Assembly (NCBI GenBank): GCA_018266765.1
Contig: JAFDZU010000020.1
Location: forward strand, 28,153 to 73,896
Source of the DNA: Bacteroidota bacterium
GTDB lineage: Bacteria > Bacteroidota > Ignavibacteria > Kapaibacteriales > UBA961
DNA length: 45,744 nucleotides
Direction: 5' to 3'
Part shown: positions 18,988 to 28,330 of the stretch, piece after piece
How positions within the stretch are numbered: position 1 is the stretch's first letter
Layout of the letters: each line of letters opens with the position of its first letter
Program-made: the position numbers and the translations under genes
Notes under the pieces: generated by a model
Told to the model about the DNA's origin: nothing
Database searches by the model: none
Seen by the model: the letters and a program-made list of their open reading frames with translations, nothing else

Positions 18988-21900
18988 TTATTTAGTATCT
19001 GAGATAGTTACAGGAATCGAAAGTACTTTTCCACCTGTTTCTAACTTTATGAAGTACATGCCGGAAGCCATTCCAACTGAATTCCACTGTGATGTATGAC
19101 TACCTGCTTCTAGTATTCCATTAAGTAACTCCAACGTTTCAACACCTAAGAGTGATATAACCGAAACTCTTACATTTGCACGTTGTTTTAAATTTAGTTC
19201 AAGAGTTCCAATTCCGTTATTCATTGGGTTAGGATAGCTTGAAAGTGACAGTCCTAAATCAGGGGATTCAGCTACTCCAACTTCTTTATCAGTCGTAAAA
19301 TTCCACGTTTCAGACCATGCACCATCACCTGCAACATTGGAAGCCATTACTCTCCAGTAATATTCAGTTTCATATTTTAACTTACTAACTGTAAATATAG
19401 GAGCTGTTATCGTTTTATCATCTACAACTTTTGTGCTAAAATCAGATTTTTCTGAAACTTGCACTGTATAGGTTTCTGCATCTTGAACTGCATTCCATTT
19501 AAGGGATAATGCAATTGTTTGATTTTTAGCATTATTAGCAGGAAGCAATAAACTTACGGTAGCAGGAGCGGCGACTATTACTGTGAAACTCCAAGGGTCA
19601 GACCAACCGCTTGCGCCAGAAGTATTAACACTTTGTACACGCCAATAATAGGTTTCTTTAGCCGCTAAACCAGTAGATTTATATGAAGTAGTTGTTAAAC
19701 CGGATTGATTCACAAGTACATTTTTGAAATCTGCAGTCCTTGAAATTTGTAGTTCATAGGTTGCAGCTCCCACAGCATCTTTCCATGTAAATTCAACATC
19801 TGTTGGGACGTTTTTAGCTTTATCTTCGGGTAAACTCAATGCCGGGATAGTAGCTGCTTGAACACCTGTTCCAAAACTCCATACTTCAGACCAATCACCG
19901 GAGCCATTGTCTGTACTTGTTGATTTCATTCTCCAGTAATATCTAGTATCTGTCTCCAAAAATATAGTTTTGGATGTTCCAATTAATCCAACTAGGTCGA
20001 TAACTTTATCAACAAATTTATTATCTCTCGCTACTTGAAGCATATATGAAGATGCACCATCAGTATTTGCCCAAGTAAAATTAATTGCTTTATCAAGATT
20101 ACTTTGTCCATTTTTAGGAGCAATAAGTGTAGTTGCTGACAACATTGTTTTAAACTTCCATGTAGCAGTCCAAGGAATTTCAACACCAGAGATACTAAGC
20201 GGTTGTACTCTCCAATAATATTCAGTATTGTTTTTTAAACCTTTAAACGCACCATATTGGATAGATGAGCCACCCAATTTATCTTCATCTATAACAATTG
20301 ATTTAAAATCAACGTCAGTCGCTATCTGAATACGATATGTTGCTTTAGCTCCTACAGAGTTCCATTGAAGTAATAATGGAATCGGCTGATTTTTTGATTG
20401 GTCAGTAGGGCTAACCAATGTTGTTACAGCATAAATCGTTGTAAATGTTTGAATTTCAGACCATAAGCTCTTTCCAGATGTTGGGCTAACAGCTCGAACT
20501 CTCCAATAATAAAATGTATTGTTCGAGAGACTGCTTGCAAAGACAGAAGTTCCAGAAGCTACGGTACTATCAAATGTTACAGTTCCCGGCAAAAAGACGA
20601 CAGTTGTAGAAATTTGAACTTGATATCCCGGCTGACCGCCGACAGGATTCCAAGAAACAGTTAATTTTGGATTGACATCTCCTGCTCCCGGAGCAGGTAA
20701 CGCTAAAATTGGCGTTGCAATTATAGTTGTAAAGTTCCAAGAAACTGACCAGTCGCTTTCTTCACCACCGGTTCCAATACACTTTACACGCCAATAATAT
20801 TTAGTGTTATTCAATAAATTTGGTACACTAAAAGTAGAAGTTGTTATTGTAGCATTATCATAAGCAATCGTGGAAAAATTTGCAGCAGTTGATAGTTGCA
20901 ATCTATAACCTGTTAATCCTGGAACATTTACCCATGAAAGTGTAGAGGGTATTTGTATCTCCATAGTAGAAGTTACAGGATTTGATAATGCAGTTGATGC
21001 AATTAAGGTGCGGAAATTCCAAACAGTTGAATAAGCACTTGTACCACTAACATTTGTTGCATTGACTCTCCAATAATAAACCGTGTAGTTTTGTAATTTA
21101 GATAAAGTTAAAGATGTACCAGTTAATGAACTATCTACAAGTAATCCAATAAATGATGCATTTGTAGAAACTTGAACATTGTAAGAAGCTGCACCTAGAG
21201 CGGGTAGCCAGTTTAATACAGTAGAAAGTGATTGTGCTGTTGCATTATTTGTGGGTAATGAAAGTACCGGAGGTGGTGGAGGTGGAAACAGTGTTGTAAA
21301 TGTACGGGTTGGTGTCCAATTACTTACTATTGCTCCTCTTGTAGCACGTACTCTCCAATAATGAACAGTACTACCTGCTAAAGGACCAACAGCAACTGAA
21401 GTTCCAACGTTTCCGGCAATATTTGCAACTAGTGTAGTAAATGCAGGGTCAGTTGCTACTTGAACATCATATCCGCTGGCACAAGTTGACGCATTCCAAG
21501 ACAATGTCGGGGAAATTGCTACTCCTATTGCAAAATCAGCCGGGGATACCAATGTAGGTGTTGTAAGAGTTGCACCAGCGAGGTTGATATTTACTAAGTC
21601 AATACCTATACCACCGTATGCTACCGAAGAATCACTTGTTAATCTAATACGAATCATAACACTTGATTTACCTGCCATACCCGTAAGCACATGGCTGGCA
21701 GTTACCCATGCACGATTACCATTCCAACCACTTGCTGTTTGATACCAATTGGTACCACCTGATGATGTTGATCCTAATGTAGTCCAAGTTGTACCGCCAT
21801 CAGTAGATAATTGAACAACCCCATAATCATAATTTGATTCTAAATAATGGGCTATCATAAATGTTAAGGTCGGATCTGCAGTCAAACATGAAAAGTCAAA

Positions 21901-22173
21901 TATAGGAGATGTCATATATGATGTCTCACTATTATTATAATTTCCATTTAAGTTTGTTTTCCAACATTTTGTACCCGAACCGGCTGTAGTAATACTATTC
22001 CCTACGGGAGTACCCCAAGCCCATGTAGAATTTGTTCCGCTTGCAGACCATCCTCCATTTGAAGATTCGAAATCCTCGGTATAAGATGGGAAAACCACTA
22101 TTTGTGCCGTAGCAGAAAATTGCAAGGCAAATATGGCAATTAAAGCCATTGAAAATAAGTAACGCAGTTTCAT
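18988..22173 (-). CDS. Secreted fibronectin type III repeat protein with T9SS sorting domain
   Basis: 1061 residues. A signal peptide (MKLRYLFSMALIAIFALQFSATA) is followed at about 25-200 by a jelly-roll domain of the choice-of-anchor J/MAM type (YTEDFESSNGGWSASGT, TSYMTSPIFDF, MIRIRLTSD). Eight fibronectin-III-like repeats follow, each closing with a YYWRV-type strand (HYWRVRA, YYWRVNA, YYWRVKC, YYWRVRA, YYWRVQP, YYWRMKS, YYWRVQS, YYWRVMA) and a 'WS..W.FtT' strand. The last 85 residues (YPNPMNNGIGTLELNL ... ASGMYFIKLETGG) form a T9SS type A domain. AGGAG lies about 8 nt upstream of the start. It should be a surface-exposed or released adhesin-like or carbohydrate-binding protein. The target is unknown. 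It appears monocistronic. Confidence 0.88.
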   Translation of the reverse strand: MKLRYLFSMALIAIFALQFSATAQIVVFPSYTEDFESSNGGWSASGTNSTWAWGTPVGNSITTAGSGTKCWKTNLNGNYNNSETSYMTSPIFDFSCLTADPTLTFMIAHYLESNYDYGVVQLSTDGGTTWTTLGSTSSGGTNWYQTASGWNGNRAWVTASHVLTGMAGKSSVMIRIRLTSDSSVAYGGIGIDLVNINLAGATLTTPTLVSPADFAIGVAISPTLSWNASTCASGYDVQVATDPAFTTLVANIAGNVGTSVAVGPLAGSTVHYWRVRATRGAIVSNWTPTRTFTTLFPPPPPPVLSLPTNNATAQSLSTVLNWLPALGAASYNVQVSTNASFIGLLVDSSLTGTSLTLSKLQNYTVYYWRVNATNVSGTSAYSTVWNFRTLIASTALSNPVTSTMEIQIPSTLSWVNVPGLTGYRLQLSTAANFSTIAYDNATITTSTFSVPNLLNNTKYYWRVKCIGTGGEESDWSVSWNFTTIIATPILALPAPGAGDVNPKLTVSWNPVGGQPGYQVQISTTVVFLPGTVTFDSTVASGTSVFASSLSNNTFYYWRVRAVSPTSGKSLWSEIQTFTTIYAVTTLVSPTDQSKNQPIPLLLQWNSVGAKATYRIQIATDVDFKSIVIDEDKLGGSSIQYGAFKGLKNNTEYYWRVQPLSISGVEIPWTATWKFKTMLSATTLIAPKNGQSNLDKAINFTWANTDGASSYMLQVARDNKFVDKVIDLVGLIGTSKTIFLETDTRYYWRMKSTSTDNGSGDWSEVWSFGTGVQAATIPALSLPEDKAKNVPTDVEFTWKDAVGAATYELQISRTADFKNVLVNQSGLTTTSYKSTGLAAKETYYWRVQSVNTSGASGWSDPWSFTVIVAAPATVSLLLPANNAKNQTIALSLKWNAVQDAETYTVQVSEKSDFSTKVVDDKTITAPIFTVSKLKYETEYYWRVMASNVAGDGAWSETWNFTTDKEVGVAESPDLGLSLSSYPNPMNNGIGTLELNLKQRANVRVSVISLLGVETLELLNGILEAGSHTSQWNSVGMASGMYFIKLETGGKVLSIPVTISDTK

Positions 22174-22357
22174 ATCCTACTCTCCTTTAAATAAATAATG
22201 AAAATTAATTAAAATATTGAAATCATACATTTGAATTGATTACTTTGCTTGGTTTAAGCTAAAAATTTCAAGTGACTCCTTAGTTTTATTATGTTGCAAA
22301 ATATAGAAGTTTTATATTATATCCAAAAGATAAATTGCAACAATTGGTTTGAACAAA

Positions 22358-22395
22358 AAAAAACACCTTGTTTCAGTTGAAACAAGGTGTTTTTT
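22358..22395 (-). terminator. Intrinsic terminator of sucC
   Basis: A 17-bp perfect stem (22358-22374 with 22379-22395; core ACACCTTGTTTC) has an AGTT loop. On the minus strand it is preceded by the sucC stop 26 bp away and runs into a T-run, the complement of the A-run ending at 22355. Confidence 0.9.
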
Positions 22396-22420
22396 GACAA
22401 TTAAGTATGCTAATAGTTAA

Positions 22421-23671
22421 TTAAACTTTGACTTTTGTAGAAAGTGCTTGTGTAACTTTTTGTGCTGCATCTTGCAAGTTCCCAGCTACTAAAAATTCCA
22501 TACCTGAATTTTGTAGAATTTCTTGAGCTTCTTTAGCATTTGTTCCTTCAAGACGAACAATGACAGGTACATTCACTTCTACTTGTTGCAATGCTTGTAA
22601 TATACCGTTTGCCACTCTATCGCAACGAACAATTCCACCAAAAATATTAACTAACACTGCTTTTACATTTGTGTCGCTCATCATAATTCGAAAAGCATTT
22701 GCAATTCTTTCTACATTTGCTCCACCCCCTACATCCAAAAAGTTAGCAGGAGAACCTCCGGCAATTTGAATAATATCCATAGTTGCCATTGCCAGTCCGG
22801 CACCATTGACCATACAGCCAACATTTCCATCAAGTTTTATATAATTAAGATTATATTTTGATGCTTCTACTTCAAGTGGTGCTTCTTCAGCCAAATCACG
22901 TAAATCATTAAATTCAGAATGGCGATAAAGTGCATTATCATCAAAATCAACTTTTGCATCCAACGCAATTATTTTATTGTCTGTTGTTAATACTAACGGA
23001 TTTACTTCAAGCATACTGCAATCCATATCTTCATACGCAGAGACAAGTTTAGTTATAAACGATAAAAAACTCTTGAAACCATCACCACTTAAACCTAACC
23101 CAAATGCTAATCTTCTTGCTTGAAACTGCTGGAATCCGGTAGTAGGATTAATAATTTCTTTTATAATCTTCTCAGGAGTCTCATCAGCTACTTTTTCAAT
23201 TTCAACTCCACCTTCAGTAGATGCCATAATGATATTTTTACCGGTTTGTCTATCAAGAACTATACTAATATACATTTCAGTTCCTATTGAACAACCTTCC
23301 TCGATAAACATACGATTTACTATTTTACCCTCTGCTCCGGTTTGAATAGTAACAAGTTTGTTGCCAAACGTTGCTTTTGCAAGTTGATACGCTTTATCGG
23401 CTACATTTCCTTCACGGATAACTGTCACTCCATGTACCTGTTTAGCAGCTACTTCTACTGGTTGGTTAGTTGCAGCGTGGACAACAATTCCTTTGCCTCT
23501 TCCACCCGCATGAATTTGAGATTTAAGAACAATTGTAGAAATACCTCTCAATACAAAATCACGGAATGCAACCGTACCTGTCTCTTCAGCACTCATCACT
23601 GCTTTGCCAAAAGGTACCGGTACGCCATATCGGCGTAACAGTTCTTTGGCTTGATACTCATGAATATTCAT
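22421..23671 (-). CDS. sucC: Succinate-CoA ligase (ADP-forming) beta subunit
   Basis: 416 residues, slightly longer than the usual 385-400. It forms the grasp-fold half of succinyl-CoA synthetase, the substrate-level phosphorylation step of the TCA cycle. MNIHEYQAKELLRRYGVPVPFGK is the standard start. HAGGRGKG is the nucleotide-binding loop. SMLEVNPLVLT and ALDAKVDFDDNAL carry the metal-binding Glu/Asn/Asp. VNGAGLAMATMDII and VNIFGGIVRCDRVANGI are the CoA-ligase domain motifs that contact the alpha subunit. sucD is not in the window, so the two subunits are unlinked here. It is divergent from phnD and ends in a strong terminator. Confidence 0.97.
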   Translation of the reverse strand: MNIHEYQAKELLRRYGVPVPFGKAVMSAEETGTVAFRDFVLRGISTIVLKSQIHAGGRGKGIVVHAATNQPVEVAAKQVHGVTVIREGNVADKAYQLAKATFGNKLVTIQTGAEGKIVNRMFIEEGCSIGTEMYISIVLDRQTGKNIIMASTEGGVEIEKVADETPEKIIKEIINPTTGFQQFQARRLAFGLGLSGDGFKSFLSFITKLVSAYEDMDCSMLEVNPLVLTTDNKIIALDAKVDFDDNALYRHSEFNDLRDLAEEAPLEVEASKYNLNYIKLDGNVGCMVNGAGLAMATMDIIQIAGGSPANFLDVGGGANVERIANAFRIMMSDTNVKAVLVNIFGGIVRCDRVANGILQALQQVEVNVPVIVRLEGTNAKEAQEILQNSGMEFLVAGNLQDAAQKVTQALSTKVKV

Positions 23672-23870
23672 TCGACTCTCTTAATTATGAAAAATATGGA
23701 AAGAAATTCTGCAAAAACTTAATTATTATATTGACTAACGAACCCATCGGAAATACTTTTTATTTGATGATTCAAATAGATTACCGTAAATTCGAGTGCA
23801 GTTTGCAGTATTTTTATTTACAAAATTACCGAAACTTGGTGTTACTACCAAAGACAAGGGCTTTTATCTG

Positions 23871-24812
23871 ATGAAGTTTGCTAAATTTTACATTCCTCTC
23901 TTAAGTATAGTACTAATCTATATTTCGGTAAAACCACTTTTTGAAAGTTCTGCTCTTGGCTCGAAAGGTAATCCGATTCGTATTCTACTCACGCCTTCTG
24001 TAGATGCTCAAAAAGTTTCTAATAGTGCTGAACAACTCGTTGATTTTCTTCAAAAAGCAACGGGCTATTCAATAACAGCTTCACTTCCAACGAGCTATAT
24101 CGCAGTAGTTGAAGCATTCGGAAGTGGGAAAGCAGATATTGCAGCTATGAACACATTTAGTTATGTTTTGGCTAATCAAAAATATGGAGTTGAAGCGGTA
24201 TTAAAAGTAGTTAGACGAGACGGAGAAACGTCCTATAAAGGACAGTTTATAACAAGAATTGACAGCGGAATAGACTCACTGTATGAGATAAACGGGCGAA
24301 AAATAGCGTTTGTTGATGCAGCCTCCACTTCAGGTTATATTCTTCCAAAAGCACTTTTAGGTAAAAAAGGAATTAAACCTTCAGAAGAAGTTTTTGCAAT
24401 GAAACATGATAATGTTGTTACGATGGTTTATCAAAAACAAGTAGATGTTGGAGCTACCTATTACTCCCCTCCCGATAAGAATACTGGTGAATTTTTAGAT
24501 GCTCGTGCCAGAGTTTCAAAACAATATCCTGATATATTCCAAAAAGTAAAAATAATTGGGTTTACTGAAAATATCCCGAACGACCCATTCGTTTTCCGAA
24601 AAGATTTGCCGGAAAATATCAAGCAAAAGATGATAAGAGCATTAATTGACTTTCAATCTACTTCTGTTGGAAAGAAAGCATTATATGAAACCTATTCAGT
24701 AGAAGGACTTGCACCAGCGCATGATAGTGATTATGATGGTCTAAGAAAAATGATTCAGGTATTCGGTGGGAATGTGGAAGAAACTATAAAAAAACAAACA
24801 AAAAAGAAGTAA
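23871..24812 (+). CDS. phnD: Phosphate/phosphite/phosphonate ABC transporter substrate-binding protein (PhnD-like)
   Basis: 313 residues from ATG 23871, with AAGGG 10 nt upstream. An upstream extension of the frame to 23796 lacks support. The N-terminal hydrophobic segment MKFAKFYIPLLSIVLIYISV is a signal or anchor. The mature part matches the Phosphonate-bd/PhnD family: IRILLTPSVDAQKV, LVDFLQKATGYSI, EAFGSGKADIAAMNTFSYVLA, KIAFVDAASTSGYILPKALL and NIPNDPFVFRKDLP. It would capture the anion in the periplasm for an ABC importer. The matching ATPase could be phnC at 13726; no permease is seen. It ends 24 bp before pheT with no hairpin, so pheT may be read from the same transcript. Confidence 0.85.
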   Translation: MKFAKFYIPLLSIVLIYISVKPLFESSALGSKGNPIRILLTPSVDAQKVSNSAEQLVDFLQKATGYSITASLPTSYIAVVEAFGSGKADIAAMNTFSYVLANQKYGVEAVLKVVRRDGETSYKGQFITRIDSGIDSLYEINGRKIAFVDAASTSGYILPKALLGKKGIKPSEEVFAMKHDNVVTMVYQKQVDVGATYYSPPDKNTGEFLDARARVSKQYPDIFQKVKIIGFTENIPNDPFVFRKDLPENIKQKMIRALIDFQSTSVGKKALYETYSVEGLAPAHDSDYDGLRKMIQVFGGNVEETIKKQTKKK

Positions 24813-24836
24813 CTATTATAATAACAAAAATTATTT

Positions 24837-27239
24837 ATGAAAATATCGCAAACTTGGCTCAAAGAATTTATTGATTTCCCTCACTCACCCGAAGAACTTT
24901 CGGCCGCACTTACAATGCTTGGTATCGAAGTAGAAGCAATTCATTATGAAGGTAAAAAATTCAAAGGGTTCTATATTGGAAAAGTTCTTTCGAAAGAAAA
25001 ACACCCAAATGCAGATAAGTTATCATTATGCACCGTCACACTCGGAGAAGGTGAACAAACTATCATTTGTGGAGCTCCAAATGTAGAAACAGGACAAACT
25101 GTTGTCGTTGCAACTCAAGGTGCAATAATTCCATCTGCGGGATTTGAAATTGCTCTTCGCAAAATTAGAGGAATTGAATCAAATGGCATGATCTGCAGTA
25201 AAATCGAACTTGGAATCGGTGATGATGATGGAGGAATCTGGGTATTACCTGATTCAGCAAAAGTTGGAACACCACTTTCTGAGTATCTTGGAGTTAATGA
25301 TGTAATTTATGAAATCGGGATTACTCCAAATCGAGCGGACTGTCTTTCTCATATAGGAATTGCTCGTGAAATTGCTTCAATTCTCAATTCTAAACTTAAA
25401 ACTCAATATTCATTGATTGAATCAAATCTTAATCCACTTTCTTCAATTACAATTTCAATCGAAGACACAGAGAAATGTCCACGGTATGCCGCTCGAATAG
25501 TACGTAATATACATATACAAGAGTCGCCTCTTTGGCTCAAAAATAGATTGTTAGCTCTTGGTTTAAGACCTCGAAACGCTGTAGTTGATGTTACAAATTT
25601 GGTATTAATGGAATGCGGTCAACCACTTCATGCATTCGATGCTGACACAATTGAAGGTAATCATATTATCGTTAGAACTGCTGATAACGGCGAAAAATTC
25701 ACGACATTAGACAGTAAAATTAGAACCTTAGACGACCAGATGCTGATGATTTGTGATGCTTACAAGCCAATAGCAATCGGAGGAGTTATGGGAGGTGAAA
25801 ATAGTGAAATAACAGACAAAACGACTTCAGTTCTTATTGAATCTGCTTATTTTAATCCTACTTCCATTCGCAGAACAGGAAAGAAACTCGGCATTTCGAG
25901 CGATGCTTCATATCGATTTGAACGTGGAGTTGATATTGATAATTTGCTTGGTGCTTTAGACCGTGCGGCTACAATGATTGCTGAACTTACAGGTGGAACT
26001 ATCGAAAATGGTGTTACCGATATTTATCCGTATCCTTTTTTGGAGAAACATGTTACGTTGCGATTTGACCATTCTCGGAAAATAATAGGCGTAAATATCT
26101 CAAATGAAGAAATGAGCTTACTATTGTCTCAAATTGGTTGTTCAATTTCTGCTCAAACCTCAGAGGTAATCACTGTAATCCCTCCGAGTTACCGAGTAGA
26201 TATTTCGGAAGAAATTGACCTTATTGAAGAAATTGCTCGCATGTATAATTATGATAATATTTCGCCTGATTTATCTTCAAAATTTCCTTCTAACATTGAT
26301 TTACCAAAAGAATTTACAAAGCCAGAAACAAGAGATAATATTCGTACTTTTTTTGTTCAACGTGGGTTTAATGAAATTCTTACATATTCATTCATGGATA
26401 AACCACGCGCAAAAGTTTTTACTGAGCATCCAATAGAAATTGCAAACCCCTTAGGTGAAGATTTTTCCGTAATGCGCCCTGCAATGTTGCCTGCTATGTT
26501 ACGAACGATTGAGCATAATTTAAGGCATGGACAAACAATGCTTCAACTTTTTGATATTGGTAAAACATTTCATAAAAGTAATAGTTCTCAATTTATCAAA
26601 GGAATTGAAGAGCAAGAGCATTTATGTTTTGCTGTCAGCGGAATCGCACAACCGGAACATTGGAGCAGAAAATCAAAGGAAACTGATTTTTATGATGCAA
26701 AAGGTATAGTGGAAGACTTTTTATCTGTTTTAAATATAACTACAGCGATGCTAAAAGCAAATAATCTAACAAGAATTTTCAGTTCTAATGCTCTTGATTT
26801 GTGGGTTAATGGCAAAGTCATTGGAACAATTGGCGAAATTTTTGAAGATTATCGTTTGTCCTATGGAATAGAATCTTCTGTTTTTGGCGCAGAAATAAAT
26901 CTCACAGAACTCTACAGAACAAAGACAATCGATAAAAAATATAAACAGGCAGCTCAGTTTCCGGCTGTAAAACGGGATGTTGCATTTTTAGTTGATAGTT
27001 CGATCGAAGTAAATACAATTCAAAAATCTTTGAAAAAGGCCGGAGGGATGTTGCTACAATCCATAAGAGTTTTCGATGTTTTTGAAGGGAAATCACTTGG
27101 TGAAGGCAAAAAATCTATAGCTTTCTCACTTACTTTTCAATCTTCAGAAAGAACTCTTATAGAACAAGAGGTTAATGAAGCTGTTGCCGCGATGATTGCT
27201 GAGGTGAAGAGTAAAGTTGGTGGAGAATTGAGAGTGTAA
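24837..27239 (+). CDS. pheT: Phenylalanine-tRNA ligase beta subunit
   Basis: 800 residues, a normal bacterial length. It is the tRNA-binding and editing half of PheRS. MKISQTWLKEFIDF is the canonical start. Residues about 40-150 are the EMAP/tRNA-binding OB domain (KHPNADKLSLCTV, IICGAPNV). About 210-370 is the B3/4 editing region (LGLRPRNAVVDVTNLVLMECGQPLHAFD in key parts, SDASYRFERGVD). About 400-475 is B5. About 480-690 is the pseudo-catalytic core (RDNIRTFFVQRGFNEILTYSF in part, NPLGEDFSVMRPAMLP). The last 95 residues are the FDX-anticodon-binding domain (QFPAVKRDVAFLVD, FDVFEGKSLGEGKKSIAFSL). pheS is not adjacent upstream; phnD is. No clear ribosome binding site is visible. Confidence 0.97.
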   Translation: MKISQTWLKEFIDFPHSPEELSAALTMLGIEVEAIHYEGKKFKGFYIGKVLSKEKHPNADKLSLCTVTLGEGEQTIICGAPNVETGQTVVVATQGAIIPSAGFEIALRKIRGIESNGMICSKIELGIGDDDGGIWVLPDSAKVGTPLSEYLGVNDVIYEIGITPNRADCLSHIGIAREIASILNSKLKTQYSLIESNLNPLSSITISIEDTEKCPRYAARIVRNIHIQESPLWLKNRLLALGLRPRNAVVDVTNLVLMECGQPLHAFDADTIEGNHIIVRTADNGEKFTTLDSKIRTLDDQMLMICDAYKPIAIGGVMGGENSEITDKTTSVLIESAYFNPTSIRRTGKKLGISSDASYRFERGVDIDNLLGALDRAATMIAELTGGTIENGVTDIYPYPFLEKHVTLRFDHSRKIIGVNISNEEMSLLLSQIGCSISAQTSEVITVIPPSYRVDISEEIDLIEEIARMYNYDNISPDLSSKFPSNIDLPKEFTKPETRDNIRTFFVQRGFNEILTYSFMDKPRAKVFTEHPIEIANPLGEDFSVMRPAMLPAMLRTIEHNLRHGQTMLQLFDIGKTFHKSNSSQFIKGIEEQEHLCFAVSGIAQPEHWSRKSKETDFYDAKGIVEDFLSVLNITTAMLKANNLTRIFSSNALDLWVNGKVIGTIGEIFEDYRLSYGIESSVFGAEINLTELYRTKTIDKKYKQAAQFPAVKRDVAFLVDSSIEVNTIQKSLKKAGGMLLQSIRVFDVFEGKSLGEGKKSIAFSLTFQSSERTLIEQEVNEAVAAMIAEVKSKVGGELRV

Positions 27240-27333
27240 TACAAGTATTTTAGGTGATAAATGAGATGTCTCTGATAAAACTATATTGTTTAATTTACAG
27301 ACAGTTGTGACAATGTTGAATAAAAAGTGGTTG

Positions 27334-27407
27334 CGGTCTCGAGAGGACTCGAACCTCCGACACCCAGTTTAGGAAACTGGTGTTCTGTCCAGCTGAACTA
27401 CGAGACC
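27334..27407 (-). tRNA. tRNA-Arg (anticodon CCT)
   Basis: 74 nt on the minus strand. The 7-bp acceptor stem GGTCTCG/CGAGACC pairs 27401-27407 with 27335-27341, and the discriminator G is at 27334. The D stem is GTTC/GAAC. The anticodon stem CCAGT/ACTGG encloses the loop TTCCTAA, giving anticodon CCT at 27371-27373, which reads AGG. The T arm is GGAGG-TTCGAGT-CCTCT. CCA is not encoded. A CTTTTT run follows closely on the minus strand. It begins 13 nt after the smg stop and is probably processed from the same transcript. Confidence 0.95.
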
Positions 27408-27420
27408 TAAGAACAATAAA

Positions 27421-27876
27421 TCAATTGACAGTTTCGTTTCCCGTAAGGAGAATATTACCCAGAAACAAATTATTACCTACATTTGTAAACTGCATTGCAA
27501 TCATACGTTTAAGCGTTTGAGAAGTAAGTTTTCCTATTCCTGATATCATCGTTCGATTGATTATATCTTCAATTTGAGCATTTGAAATTAATCCAAGCGA
27601 TTGATATTCTATTATATCTCCCCAAACATCTTGAGGTATTAATTCATTTTCAATAGAATGCAAAACTCTGTACGATAAAGTTGAAGAATAATCTTCTGTT
27701 AGAGAAACAGTAGGAAAAAGTGCAAATTTATCTGCAATCCAACTAAATGCTGTTGAGATTTCGGCAGTTGTATAACCACGTCGGCTTAATTCTTCAGTAT
27801 CTATAGAATTAAGAGAATTAGTTCGTTTTAATTCTGCAAGCATAAGTGCTATTATTTCTATGATTCGTTCTTGCAT
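27421..27876 (-). CDS. smg: Smg/DUF494 family protein
   Basis: 151 residues, all helical. It matches the DUF494 (Smg) family in pattern: an N-terminal helix IIEIIALMLAELK, then ELSRRGYTTAEISTAFSWIADKF, where a 'GF...DI..AL.WL' core is expected, then SYRVLHSIENELIPQDVWGDIIEYQSLGLISNAQIEDIINR in key parts, resembling the 'R..s..E...L...g...l..l...G.l....rE.vI.r' stretch. The molecular role of Smg is not well defined; in proteobacteria it lies near def-fmt-dprA. Here it follows ybeY by 34 bp and precedes tRNA-Arg, so it sits with translation genes. Confidence 0.65.
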   Translation of the reverse strand: MQERIIEIIALMLAELKRTNSLNSIDTEELSRRGYTTAEISTAFSWIADKFALFPTVSLTEDYSSTLSYRVLHSIENELIPQDVWGDIIEYQSLGLISNAQIEDIINRTMISGIGKLTSQTLKRMIAMQFTNVGNNLFLGNILLTGNETVN

Positions 27877-27910
27877 AATATTCAGGAATTGAAATAAGAA
27901 TCATTTACTT

Positions 27911-28330
27911 TCATGAAGTAATTTTATTGTTTATATAATATGTTTCAAGCTCATTCATCCGTTCTTTATCTATATCTGTACTATCATCATAACCTGTAAG
28001 ATGTAATGCCCCATGGACAGCAAGCCGAGTTAAAACATCAGATAAGGATTCAGCGTATTCAACTGCTTGTATTTTAGCTATATCTACACTTATATAAATC
28101 TCACCTTCTAAAGGACGTTCTTCAAGTGGAAATGTTATGACATCAGTCGTATAATCATGTCCTAGATACTCTCTATTGAGAGTATGAATTACTTCATCGT
28201 TTTCAAAAATAATCCTAACTTCTCCCTCATTACACTTTTCTTCGACAAATACTGCTTGAACAGCTTTTTCTAACTTTTGACGAGGTATCCGCTTTAGATT
28301 AGAATTGTTATATATAAGTATCGTAACCAT
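27911..28330 (-). CDS. ybeY: Endoribonuclease/rRNA maturation factor YbeY
   Basis: 139 residues. YbeY is a zinc-dependent factor for 16S rRNA 3'-end maturation and ribosome quality control. The family motif is present as VHGALHLTGYDD, with the two histidines of HGxLH in place. The usual third metal-ligand histidine after GYD is replaced by Asp, as seen in many Bacteroidota homologues. YLGHDYTTDVITFPL and EGEIYISVDIA are the other conserved strands. The start ATG directly follows the stop codon of the upstream gene (TGAATG), so translation is probably coupled. Confidence 0.92.
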   Translation of the reverse strand: MVTILIYNNSNLKRIPRQKLEKAVQAVFVEEKCNEGEVRIIFENDEVIHTLNREYLGHDYTTDVITFPLEERPLEGEIYISVDIAKIQAVEYAESLSDVLTRLAVHGALHLTGYDDSTDIDKERMNELETYYINNKITS

